NCBI RefSeq assembly: GCF_014640175.1
Contig: NZ_BMGL01000016.1
Location: forward strand, 1 to 62,933
DNA length: 62,933 nucleotides
Direction of reading: 5' to 3'
DNA from: Psychroflexus salis
Lineage (GTDB): Bacteria > Bacteroidota > Bacteroidia > Flavobacteriales > Flavobacteriaceae
Below are positions 9,501 to 15,609 of this stretch, piece after piece. The translations under genes were made by a program, and so were the position numbers. Each line of letters opens with the position of its first letter. Positions within the stretch are counted from its first letter, which is position 1. The notes beneath the pieces are model-generated. The model did no database searches and was not told where the DNA came from. It saw nothing but the letters and a program-made list of their open reading frames with translations.

Positions 9501-11067
9501 AACATTTAATACGAGTGATTTGTTAGTTTTTGCAGTTACACTTCCCCAAACCGACGATGATGTAGCTAAAGAAGCTTCATTTTTTTACGAAAGTGGAACG
9601 CTAAACGGAGAGGTAATCGTTGAAAAATATTACCCTGTTAAACGTGCTTTTAGAATGGTAGCTAGTCCTGTAAACGGCGCTAGTATCTTTAGTAATTGGC
9701 AAAATGGAGGTAATTATGAACCTGGTTTTCATACCCACATTACTGGGGAAGTAGGCACTGTAGGACATCACAACCCTAGCACAGGTATAGATTATACCAC
9801 ATCAGGAAACAAGTCCTTATATTTATTTGATAATGGTTGGCAAGAAGTTTTAAACACAAAAAATACCAACCTACAAGTAGGATTCCCTTATCGTTTAATG
9901 GTTCGTGGAGACAGATCAACTACTAATATTAGTAGCAATACGGGTTCAAATAATACCATTATTCGCTCTAAAGGAACTCTAGTACTAGGCAACCAATCAC
10001 TTTTTCCGCCAACAGCAACTACCACTACCACTGGTGGAGGTAATCCTAATCACTTTAGTTTATTGGCTAATCCATATCAAGCTACCATAGATGTTTCAAG
10101 CATATTGTTTAGACCTGCTAATTTAGATAAAGCCAATAACAACGCATTTTATGTTTGGGACCCCATGATTAACAATCGTGGAGCTTTTGTTACAGTTGAC
10201 AATCTTGAAAATGGAGGGCAGCCTGTTAATTCAAATTCTTCAGCTTCAAATTTAATCGAACCTGGACAAGCTTTTTTTATTCAAGCAAATACCAACAACC
10301 CAAACATTAACTTTACCGAATCAATGAAGGTAATTCCATCTGCTACTATTGTTGATAAACCAGTTGCCTTTAGTACTAATGAAATGAGTGTGTTATTCGA
10401 GTTACATAACGATGAAGCTCAAATTATCGACGCTATTCGTTTGCGCTTTGCTGAAGATGCTGATAACGGAATAGATGCTTTGGATGCATTTAAAATGGTT
10501 AATTTAGATGAAAACCTAGCTTCGGTAAACGAGAATAGTTTATTCACTATTCAGCGTAGAAGCTTGCCAGAAAACAACGAAGTTATTTCACTATTCACCA
10601 ACAACTGGCGTAATGATAATTACAGCTTTACCGCAAATTTAAATAACTTGGGAGATACCGAAGTCTATTTAGTAGATAATTACTTAGCAACAGAAACTCT
10701 ATTAACAGATGGAGAAGCTTATAGTTTTAGCGTAGATGCCAACATAATTGAATCGGTAAGCAGTTTACGTTTTGCATTAAGGTTTGATAATGAGACTATG
10801 AGTGTAGAAGAGCAAGAAAAGACTTTCTTTCATCTCTATCCAAACCCAGTAACAGATGTAGTCAACATTCAAACCAGTTTAGCCTTAGGAAGCCAAGTAA
10901 AAGTAGAATTATACAATATGTTAGGGCAATTGCTAAGTAGCCAAACAAAAATCATCATGCAGACAAACCTAAGTTTAGGAGTTATGCATTTAGAAGCGGG
11001 AGTGTATTTAGTAAAACTCACAGACCAAGATGGCCATAGCCAAACACAAGAATTAATCAAACAATAA
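6532..11067 (+). CDS. Giant Ig-repeat surface protein with T9SS type A sorting domain
   Basis: A 1511-residue protein. The signal peptide ends at about ICYAQ. Residues 22-270 are a beta-rich N-terminal domain (PGLIYKPSSTDLGSSILDPN). Residues about 300-760 contain at least four bacterial Ig-like repeats, each with a pattern like ITVFKNGVEIGTATVS followed by ...NSLTATA. From about residue 1028 (EKYYPVKRAFRMVASPV) it matches the C-terminal half of the protein at 1767. The final 80 residues (LYPNPVTDVVNI, YNMLGQ, GVYLVKL) are the T9SS type A sorting domain. Repeated Ig domains on a T9SS substrate suggest an extended adhesin or surface-layer protein. The gene is followed 71 bases later by the small sorting-signal protein. 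Confidence 0.85.
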   Translation: MNKYSILFLMSILVSICYAQTPGLIYKPSSTDLGSSILDPNGDGFVSPTTNGFSVTDSGVGSELKMISLPVFESEPLNDISTGSGGGHTDIASAGGSESCYILKRTVNGIDYLIIRFRLGGASTASKGYSLLIDSDGVFGTALSSSNLGFDREIVYETGNNGRIAIYKHEQGAAGTLIASYNVNAYSQRSVALSTAGGNPDYFYDFFVPLEDIDAPDPVRFTAVTVTSAGSGVLGTISDFNGINDKLYGNNLLLIQQLLINSFPAVSFENLDENFEASNWLVKTNHPTINAGVTPSSNSISGFSTEADGTLIEVFKNAISLGTTTVSSNTWSISITGLEAGDIINATANASGKNSSDLSANVVVANAQSCFTSKPTNLQRGNQQTITGDWSQEGVDPSGNVVSIQLYEQNITTNAITIRDDSPNHTVFVQSDGTWSMSLADNQNNFNNKSYLFKAIIIANNCTSAFSNVSTKTNGGAGTITFAPDITTSTLSDVATEQQVSVINQDAAAANLFLYVNGLEIQTSATTVASNTSYSFTVSGLAGDDVITARAQVPSEEYWLSNVSNQISVTLSDPQASSIPTITGTYVAGSGIGITGTSLEASGTLITVFKNGVEIGTATVSAFGTWELTGQTLVAGNSLTATAKATSKSVSESSNSVSVIASLPSSPTLNGPISVGDTSVSGGGIDGNTIIILVDADPIGTATVGADNEWSLENIDLNYLYKGAEVTAIVVNNNVESEPSNAEIVSGVSDFSFTLADGSVIPSNLISGETIEIKITAQDCASTPCTTATNFNSSISLASNAIISPLGETANFSSGELTLSLTIGGSGTVRILGTNPNDPTATGEFQIEVSPATWVGGTSTDFNTASNWLTNSVPGNGADIVFDANVLNNCALNNNITLNTIDFNSGSHSYSIDLNEKELSLRGTLVNHTQQKPLLASGEAKLNLLSSSQTFTVYFEENSSLENLVINANASEITLGSELRVTNTVELKQGTFNTSDLLVFAVTLPQTDDDVAKEASFFYESGTLNGEVIVEKYYPVKRAFRMVASPVNGASIFSNWQNGGNYEPGFHTHITGEVGTVGHHNPSTGIDYTTSGNKSLYLFDNGWQEVLNTKNTNLQVGFPYRLMVRGDRSTTNISSNTGSNNTIIRSKGTLVLGNQSLFPPTATTTTTGGGNPNHFSLLANPYQATIDVSSILFRPANLDKANNNAFYVWDPMINNRGAFVTVDNLENGGQPVNSNSSASNLIEPGQAFFIQANTNNPNINFTESMKVIPSATIVDKPVAFSTNEMSVLFELHNDEAQIIDAIRLRFAEDADNGIDALDAFKMVNLDENLASVNENSLFTIQRRSLPENNEVISLFTNNWRNDNYSFTANLNNLGDTEVYLVDNYLATETLLTDGEAYSFSVDANIIESVSSLRFALRFDNETMSVEEQEKTFFHLYPNPVTDVVNIQTSLALGSQVKVELYNMLGQLLSSQTKIIMQTNLSLGVMHLEAGVYLVKLTDQDGHSQTQELIKQ
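10501..10561 (+). repeat. 61-base stretch identical to 3666-3726
   Basis: Second copy of the identical tract shared by the two T9SS genes. Further blocks nearby are almost identical too, for example around 10840-10900 against about 4000-4060 over the start of the sorting domain. Confidence 0.85.
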
Positions 11068-11138
11068 AAACAAAATGTATAGGCCTGTTTATTTTAAGGT
11101 ACATATAAAATGAACAGGCTATATATAAAACTTAAACG

Positions 11139-11351
11139 ATGAAAAATCCAGTATACATAAAAAAAATAGTAATTGTCTTGCTATTAATAATAGCCTTTAT
11201 TCCCGATATCAATGCACAAAATTTAGAAGACGTCTTTGGCTTTAACGACGATAATGTAAACGATGTACCCGAAGCCCCGATACACTTTTTGGTTGCATTA
11301 GGCTTACTAATAGGTGGATTTATTGGTGTAAAAAAGTTTAAAAAAGAATAG
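11139..11351 (+). CDS. Small exported protein with exosortase-type (PEP/PID-CTERM-like) C-terminal sorting signal
   Basis: Seventy residues with three clear parts. A signal peptide (KKIVIVLLLIIAFIPDINAQ) is followed by a short Asp/Asn-rich spacer. The C-terminus has the tripartite sorting layout: motif VPEAPI, hydrophobic helix HFLVALGLLIGGFIGV, basic tail KKFKKE. This resembles the short C-terminal signals cut by exosortases; flavobacterial versions usually read PIDGG, so this is a variant. After both cuts only about 20 residues would remain. It lies between the giant T9SS gene and a 53-aa membrane protein, 42 kb from xrtF. It could instead simply be a two-helix membrane peptide. Confidence 0.65.
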   Translation: MKNPVYIKKIVIVLLLIIAFIPDINAQNLEDVFGFNDDNVNDVPEAPIHFLVALGLLIGGFIGVKKFKKE

Positions 11352-11355
11352 CATT

Positions 11356-11517
11356 TTGAAATCTTCAAAAAAAAATTTTTGGCTTGATATACTAGTTATA
11401 ATTCTAACAATAGGAATAATTCTAGAACTAATTATAATGTTTTTTTTATATAAAGAAGAAGTGCGATTAGAAAAAAAATTAGAGCTGCTTAGAATAAGTT
11501 TTTCTATTACTTTGTAG
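11356..11517 (+). CDS. 53-aa single-pass membrane protein with charged coiled-coil tail
   Basis: A TTG-started frame of 53 codons begins four bases after the stop of the preceding small gene. No ATG is available in frame because a stop sits just upstream at 11329-11331. It encodes a short basic N-terminus, one membrane helix (ILVIILTIGIILELIIMFFL) and a Glu/Lys-rich amphipathic tail. The tail is clearly homologous to the partial gene at the left window edge, and the same layout recurs at 62497. The conserved position next to surface genes and the following terminator support a real gene. Function unknown. Confidence 0.6.
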   Translation: MKSSKKNFWLDILVIILTIGIILELIIMFFLYKEEVRLEKKLELLRISFSITL

Positions 11518-11537
11518 TTATATTTCTTTTTAAGATT

Positions 11538-11573
11538 AAACACTCTTTACTTTTAGGTAAAGAGTGTTTTTTT
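11538..11573 (+). terminator. Intrinsic terminator
   Basis: A 13-bp perfect stem (11538-11550 with 11557-11569), a 6-base loop and a T-tract to 11573. It ends the transcript carrying the giant T9SS gene and the two small genes. Confidence 0.85.
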
Positions 11574-11880
11574 ATATAATACTATAAACTTAAAAAGTGG
11601 ACTGCCAAAAAAGTTACCTACCAAGAGCTTAAATTTAAAAGTTAATGATGATTAACTTTTAAAATAATGTACATTAATCTATTTAATAATGTGCTATTTT
11701 AGTTATTAATTAAACAGAATTTGTAAATATTGTAAGTATGTAATTAATTATTTGTTTCAAACAAGCTAAAAAGGAGTACATACTAGCCTAGTCTTTAAAG
11801 TATTTCAATATTTAACAAGATAAAAAACAATTAATTTAATTTCAATAAACTGTAATACTTAGTTATAAAATAGAAAACAT
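11574..11880. other. AT-rich intergenic region with the same palindrome as 317-328
   Basis: About 300 bases before aat. The 12-base palindrome TAATGTACATTA at 11665-11676 sits in a similar context to the one at 317-328; both have A/T-rich flanks and AATC on the 3' side. No -7 element with good spacing was found for aat. Confidence 0.45.
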
Positions 11881-12522
11881 ATGGCTAATAAAAGATTACA
11901 ATATCATTTTCCACATCCTAGTACGGCAAATGCAGCTGGACTCTTGTCTATTGGTGGAGATTTGCACCACCAACGCTTAATCCATGCTTATCAAAATGGG
12001 ATTTTTCCTTGGTACAATGAAGGTGAACCTGTATTATGGTGGAGTCCAGACCCAAGAATGGTACTGTTTCCTGAACAATTAAAGATTTCAAAAAGCATGC
12101 AACAACTAATCAAAAAACAAACTTTTAACATTACAGTAAACCAAAATTTTGAAGCTGTTTTAAGCAATTGTGCAAGTATGCTAAGAAAAGACCAAGACGG
12201 AACGTGGATTACAGAACATATGAAAAAAGCCTACATTGATTTACATAAATTGGGTCATGCGCAGTCTGTTGAAGTTTGGAAAGGCTCAGATTTAGTAGGC
12301 GGTTTATATGGTGTTTACTTACAAGAGCAGAAAGTTTTTTGTGGAGAAAGCATGTTTACTAAAGTAAGTAATGCTTCAAAATATGGTTTTATTTGGTGGG
12401 TACAACAACTTCAACAAAAAGGAGTACGGCTTATCGATTGCCAGATTTATACTTCGCATTTGGCTAGTTTAGGAGCCAAAGAAATAAGTAGAGATGCTTT
12501 TTTAAGTTATCTACAAGTCTAA
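11881..12522 (+). CDS. aat: Leucyl/phenylalanyl-tRNA--protein transferase
   Basis: 213 residues, the usual length. It transfers Leu or Phe from tRNA to the N-terminus of proteins starting with Lys or Arg, marking them for ClpS/ClpAP degradation (N-degron pathway, cytoplasm). Family motifs are present: GLLSIGGDLHHQRLIHAYQN near the start, GIFPWYN and WWSPDPRMVL around residues 40-60, and FCGESMF around residue 157. Its 3' end overlaps the convergent tag gene by 12 bases, so the two transcripts could interfere. Confidence 0.95.
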   Translation: MANKRLQYHFPHPSTANAAGLLSIGGDLHHQRLIHAYQNGIFPWYNEGEPVLWWSPDPRMVLFPEQLKISKSMQQLIKKQTFNITVNQNFEAVLSNCASMLRKDQDGTWITEHMKKAYIDLHKLGHAQSVEVWKGSDLVGGLYGVYLQEQKVFCGESMFTKVSNASKYGFIWWVQQLQQKGVRLIDCQIYTSHLASLGAKEISRDAFLSYLQV

Positions 12523-13095
12523 ACCAATTTGCCTAACTTCGTTAAATCGAAAACAGCATGTTAGATGGTCGTTCACCAAACCTGCAGCTTGCATAAATGC
12601 GTAAGTAGTGGTTGGTCCCATAAATTTAAAACCTATTTTCTTTAGGTGTTTACTAAGTTTTCGACTCAAATTAGTTTGTGAAGGAATTTCATTTAAATCT
12701 GAATATTGATTCTGGATTGGTTTAAAGTCTACATATTTCCATAAAAATTCAGAAAAAGAATTTTGGTTTTTTTGAATTTCTAAAACAAGATTGGCATTGT
12801 GTATACATGCTTCAATTTTTCCACGATGCCTAATAATTCCTTTATTTTGAAGTAATTTTAATATATCCTTTTGAGAAAATTCAGCCACAGTATGAATCTC
12901 AAAATTTGCAAAAGACTCACGAAAATTTTCTCGTTTTTTTAGTATTGTTAACCAATTTAGTCCAGCTTGGAAACTTTCTAAAACAAGCAATTCAAATAAA
13001 TCACGATCACCGGTCTTAGGCACTCCCCATTCTTGGTCATGATATTTTGTATATACATCGTTTGTAAGGCACCAGTTGCATCTGTTGAACTCCAT
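12511..13095 (-). CDS. tag: DNA-3-methyladenine glycosylase I
   Basis: About 194 residues. It removes 3-methyladenine from alkylated DNA as the first step of base excision repair. Family marks include RCNWC near the start with a later CC pair (HLTCCFRFN; zinc-binding pattern), YHDQEWGVP around residue 20, and ELLVLESFQAGLNWLTILKKR. The ATG at 13095 gives MEFNRCNWC, in line with the family; a GTG two codons upstream is an alternative. Convergent with aat, with a 12-base overlap at the stops. Confidence 0.93.
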   Translation of the reverse strand: MEFNRCNWCLTNDVYTKYHDQEWGVPKTGDRDLFELLVLESFQAGLNWLTILKKRENFRESFANFEIHTVAEFSQKDILKLLQNKGIIRHRGKIEACIHNANLVLEIQKNQNSFSEFLWKYVDFKPIQNQYSDLNEIPSQTNLSRKLSKHLKKIGFKFMGPTTTYAFMQAAGLVNDHLTCCFRFNEVRQIGLDL

Positions 13096-13363
13096 AAACA
13101 CTATGTTTTAGAAATAATTGTTCATTTTTTAAATCAACGCCTTTTAATCTTTAGGCTCTAGACTTGAAAGAAAAACAAAACTATACTTAAGCTTACACAA
13201 TTAATTAAATGTAAAAATACGCTAAACCAAAATATAAGTAATGAAAACTAAAACGTACAGGGTTTAAAATGCATGAAGTAAAATTTTGAACTCATTAAAT
13301 CCTTTATTGTAAAGTGACTACTATTTTGTTTGCTTTAAAACTTAAAAAAATAAAATAAAAAAT
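13096..13363. other. Intergenic region between tag and tRNA-Val
   Basis: An AT-rich gap which, with the promoter at its 3' end, is just over 300 bases. It must hold the tag promoter on the minus strand, but no match with good -7/-33 spacing was seen. No other structure was found. Confidence 0.4.
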
Positions 13364-13393
13364 TTTGTAGTCTTGAAGTTTGGATTATATTTG
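13364..13393 (+). promoter_or_regulatory. Promoter of tRNA-Val
   Basis: TTTG at 13364-13367 and TATATTTG at 13386-13393, separated by 18 bases, match the Bacteroidota -33/-7 consensus well. The -7 ends 16 bases before the mature tRNA 5' end. This is the best promoter match in the window and sets the spacing used to judge others. Confidence 0.8.
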
Positions 13394-13409
13394 CACTCGC
13401 AATTTAGCA

Positions 13410-13487
13410 GGGCGCATAGCTCAGTTGGTTTAGAGCGTCTGGTTTACACCCAGAAGGTCGGGGGTTCGAATCCCTCTGCGCCCACCA
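13410..13487 (+). tRNA. tRNA-Val, anticodon UAC
   Basis: A full 78-base cloverleaf. The acceptor stem GGGCGCA pairs with TGCGCCC (13477-13483), with discriminator A and an encoded CCA at 13485-13487. The D stem is GCTC/GAGC, and the anticodon stem TCTGG/CCAGA closes loop TTTACAC with anticodon TAC at 13445-13447. The T arm contains GGTTCGAAT. An antisense frame across it gives the familiar spurious peptide containing RDSNPRPSG and is not a gene. Confidence 0.97.
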
Positions 13488-13488
13488 G

Positions 13489-13517
13489 GCTTCAACAGAA
13501 ATGTTGGAGCTTTTTTT
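13489..13517 (+). terminator. Intrinsic terminator of tRNA-Val
   Basis: A 9-bp stem with one G-T pair (13489-13497 with 13502-13510) closes a GAAA tetraloop and runs directly into seven Ts. It begins one base after the tRNA CCA end. Confidence 0.9.
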
Positions 13518-13587
13518 ATGGTTATTTTTTTGATTCGGGGTTGCCGTAAAATGGAGTTTTACGGGCATGCTCGCTGGTTGTGAAAAC

Positions 13588-13609
13588 TGATTTTTCAGTT
13601 TTGCAATCA
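13588..13609 (+). repeat. Left 22-bp direct repeat flanking hipBA
   Basis: A 22-base sequence (TGATTTTTCAG followed by TTTTGCAATCA) identical to 15405-15426. Both copies are followed, after two different bases, by GGCATT, so the imperfect repeat is about 30 bases. The 1.8 kb between them contains the tRNA 3'-end fragment and hipBA. The left copy also forms a hairpin with upstream AAAACTGA, which the right copy cannot. Confidence 0.8.
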
Positions 13610-13620
13610 TCGGCATTGAA

Positions 13621-13638
13621 ATCCCTCTGTGCCCACCA
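13621..13638 (+). repeat. Partial duplicate of the tRNA-Val 3' end, possible attachment-site remnant
   Basis: Eighteen bases match the tRNA 3' end at 13470-13487 with a single C-to-T change (ATCCCTCTGTGCCCACCA). The duplicate is 151 bases downstream, beyond the tRNA terminator. Duplicated tRNA 3' ends are the usual footprint of integration by a tyrosine recombinase. No integrase gene is present. Confidence 0.65.
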
Positions 13639-13650
13639 CTTAACTTAAAA

Positions 13651-13681
13651 ATCTTTAGATCAATGATTTAAAGATGTTTTT
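13651..13681 (+). terminator. Weak terminator-like hairpin
   Basis: A 7-bp stem (13651-13657 with 13669-13675) with an 11-base loop is followed by GTTTTTA. It lies between the duplicated tRNA end and the hipBA promoter. The stem is A/T-rich, so this is weak. Confidence 0.35.
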
Positions 13682-13811
13682 ACTTTTCTTCAAAATTCAT
13701 CAAAGAGTTATTATTCATTGAGTTATAGGTTCGAACTTTTATAGTCGAGAAATTAACGACCTAAAACTATAATTCTTATATTATAATGATGCATATTAAA
13801 TACATAAATAC

Positions 13812-13828
13812 TATATTTGTCGCAAATA
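13812..13828 (+). promoter_or_regulatory. hipBA -7 element overlapped by an inverted-repeat operator candidate
   Basis: TATATTTG at 13812-13819 matches the -7 consensus. Overlapping it is an inverted repeat TATTTG-TCG-CAAATA at 13814-13828. HipB-type antitoxins repress their own operon by binding such palindromes over the promoter, so this is the likely operator (inference). The -7 position also argues against the TTG at 13817 as the hipB start. The -33 region has no clear TTTG. Confidence 0.55.
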
Positions 13829-13837
13829 AGAGACTTA

Positions 13838-14125
13838 ATGAACTCTAAGAAAACAATACTTCTTCCTAAATATCAAAAGATGTTTGAACAAATAGGTGAG
13901 AATATTAAACTTGCCAGGAAACGTAGAAAACTAACTACACAACAAGTAGCAGAACGTGCTGGGATTCATAGAGCCACGCTTTATCGCATAGAAAAAGGTG
14001 ATCCTGCTGTCTCCATAGGTTTATATTTTAATGTCTTCAGAGTCCTTAACCTTCAAGATGACTTTTTAAAATTAGCTAGTGACGATGAGTTCGGCAGAAA
14101 GCTACAAGATCTTGATTTACTATAG
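13838..14125 (+). CDS. hipB: HipB-type antitoxin, XRE-family DNA-binding protein
   Basis: 95 residues from the ATG at 13838. A Xre/Cro helix-turn-helix spans about residues 18-75 (NIKLARKRRKLTTQQVAERA, then IHRATLYRIEKGDPAVSIG). It would bind and neutralise the HipA kinase and repress the operon. It ends five bases before the hipA GTG, the usual antitoxin-first order. A TTG at 13817 would add seven residues but lies inside the predicted -7 box. Confidence 0.85.
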   Translation: MNSKKTILLPKYQKMFEQIGENIKLARKRRKLTTQQVAERAGIHRATLYRIEKGDPAVSIGLYFNVFRVLNLQDDFLKLASDDEFGRKLQDLDLL

Positions 14126-14130
14126 AAACT

Positions 14131-15381
14131 GTGGGAACCGGAAAATTTGACATATTTGTTTATGCTGACTGGATAGAACTGGATTTCCCTACTTTAGTTG
14201 GAGTTTTATCAGCCCATTTTGCTAAAGGTAAAAAAGCGTTCAGTTTTGAATACGATCGCGAGTGGCTTAAAAGTAAATCGCAGCACTTGCTCGATCCACA
14301 TCTTGATTTTTTTTCTGGCGCACAATATCCAACAAATAAAGAGAATTTTGGCATTTTTCTAGACAGCATGCCAGACACCTGGGGAAAAACCTTGTTGAAA
14401 CGTAGAGCAGCTCAAGATGCAAGAGCTAAAAGTGAGAAAGCTACAACACTTTATGATATAGATTATCTATTAGGTGTTTATGATCAGATTAGAATGGGTG
14501 CTTTACGATTTAAAACAGATTTAAATGGATCTTTTCTCGATAATGATGAACACAGTCCTACTCCACCGTGGTCTTCTTTAGGTGATTTACAAGAAGCTGT
14601 GAATCAATTAGAAAATGATGATCATAATGAAACTATTAAAAAATGGATTGCTGTTCTTATTGCACCTGGTTCTTCATTAGGTGGCGCAAGACCTAAGGCT
14701 AATGTATTAGACAAGGATAAAAACTTATGGATTGCAAAATTCCCATCTAAAACAGATACCACTGATAAAGCTGCGTGGGAATATTTAGCCTATAAATTAG
14801 CTTTAAATGCTGGAATAAATATGGCAAAATCTAAGATTGAAAAAATCAGTGGAACTTACCATACTTTTTTAACACGCAGGTTTGACAGAGAAAATAATAA
14901 AAGGATTCATTTTGCATCTGCCATGACTATGACTGGTAATACAGAAGATAGTATTAAAGGAACAACTCCTAGTTATTTAGAAATAGTAGAATTTATTGAA
15001 AATTATGGAGTACATATAGAAAGTAACCTTCACCAAATGTGGCGACGTATTATTTTCAATATAGCAATATCAAATACAGATGATCATTTACGCAATCATG
15101 GCTTTATTTTAACAGAAGAAGGCTGGATTCTATCACCAGCATACGACTTAAATCCTTCCATTGAGAAGGATGGCTTATCCCTAAATATAGACATGGATGA
15201 TAACGCACTGGACTTTGAACTGGCAAAAAATGTCGGCTCTTATTTCCGCTTACGCAAAAGCGAAATGGACACGATCATTCAGGAAGTTTCACAAGCTGTC
15301 AAAGATTGGAAAACAATTGCAAAAAAAATAGGAATTAAAAACTCTGAAATAGAATTAATGTCTGGAGCTTTTAGATATTGA
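14131..15381 (+). CDS. hipA: HipA-type serine/threonine kinase toxin
   Basis: 416 residues from a GTG start, near full length for HipA. In E. coli the homologue phosphorylates glutamyl-tRNA synthetase, stops translation and promotes persistence. Key features are all visible: the Gly-rich loop with the autophosphorylation Ser region SSLGGARPKA (181-190), the kinase Lys in IAKFPS (201-206), the catalytic NTDDHLRNHG (315-324) and YDLNPS (338-343). Nothing suggests inactivation. It is co-transcribed with hipB and flanked by 22-bp direct repeats next to tRNA-Val, which points to horizontal gain. The substrate in this organism is unknown. Confidence 0.9.
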   Translation: MGTGKFDIFVYADWIELDFPTLVGVLSAHFAKGKKAFSFEYDREWLKSKSQHLLDPHLDFFSGAQYPTNKENFGIFLDSMPDTWGKTLLKRRAAQDARAKSEKATTLYDIDYLLGVYDQIRMGALRFKTDLNGSFLDNDEHSPTPPWSSLGDLQEAVNQLENDDHNETIKKWIAVLIAPGSSLGGARPKANVLDKDKNLWIAKFPSKTDTTDKAAWEYLAYKLALNAGINMAKSKIEKISGTYHTFLTRRFDRENNKRIHFASAMTMTGNTEDSIKGTTPSYLEIVEFIENYGVHIESNLHQMWRRIIFNIAISNTDDHLRNHGFILTEEGWILSPAYDLNPSIEKDGLSLNIDMDDNALDFELAKNVGSYFRLRKSEMDTIIQEVSQAVKDWKTIAKKIGIKNSEIELMSGAFRY

Positions 15382-15404
15382 AAATTTCACATCCCGATAC
15401 TAAA

Positions 15405-15426
15405 TGATTTTTCAGTTTTGCAATCA
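15405..15426 (+). repeat. Right 22-bp direct repeat flanking hipBA
   Basis: Identical to 13588-13609; it begins 24 bases after the hipA stop. A possible hipA terminator overlaps its 3' edge: AAAGGCA (15426-15432) can pair with TGCCTTT (15445-15451), but no T-tract follows. Confidence 0.8.
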
Positions 15427-15570
15427 AAGGCATTCGAATACATTTGCCTTTAACAAAGCAAGTTGTTTTTTACCTTCTGTCTTTCAGCCATGAATAATAA
15501 GGCCAAGATTAATTTACAAAAACACGTATTTCGCTTTATTAAAATTGTATTTTTAATTTATATCAACATA

Positions 15571-15602
15571 TTAGTAAGCCTAAATTCCCTTTGCTAACTT
15601 TG
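15571..15602 (+). promoter_or_regulatory. Promoter of bioA, probably giving a leaderless mRNA
   Basis: The -7 TAACTTTG lies at 15595-15602, with a TTAG at 15571-15574 about 20 bases upstream as -33. Transcription should start 5-8 bases after the -7, which is at or next to the bioA ATG (15610). The mRNA is therefore likely leaderless or nearly so. Confidence 0.55.
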
Positions 15603-15609
15603 TGTTTTT

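Noticed and set aside
6532-11067. CRISPR array or DNA tandem repeats in the giant T9SS gene
   Set aside because: The repeats are protein-level Ig domains with diverged DNA, not regularly spaced identical units. No CRISPR-like array was seen anywhere in the window.
13404-13616. Minus-strand 70-codon frame across tRNA-Val containing RDSNPRPSG
   Set aside because: It is the antisense of the tRNA and its terminator; this peptide is a well-known false gene next to tRNAs.
13400-15430. Prophage or integrative element with its own integrase
   Set aside because: Repeats and a tRNA fragment are there, but no integrase, replication or structural gene; only hipBA lies between the repeats.
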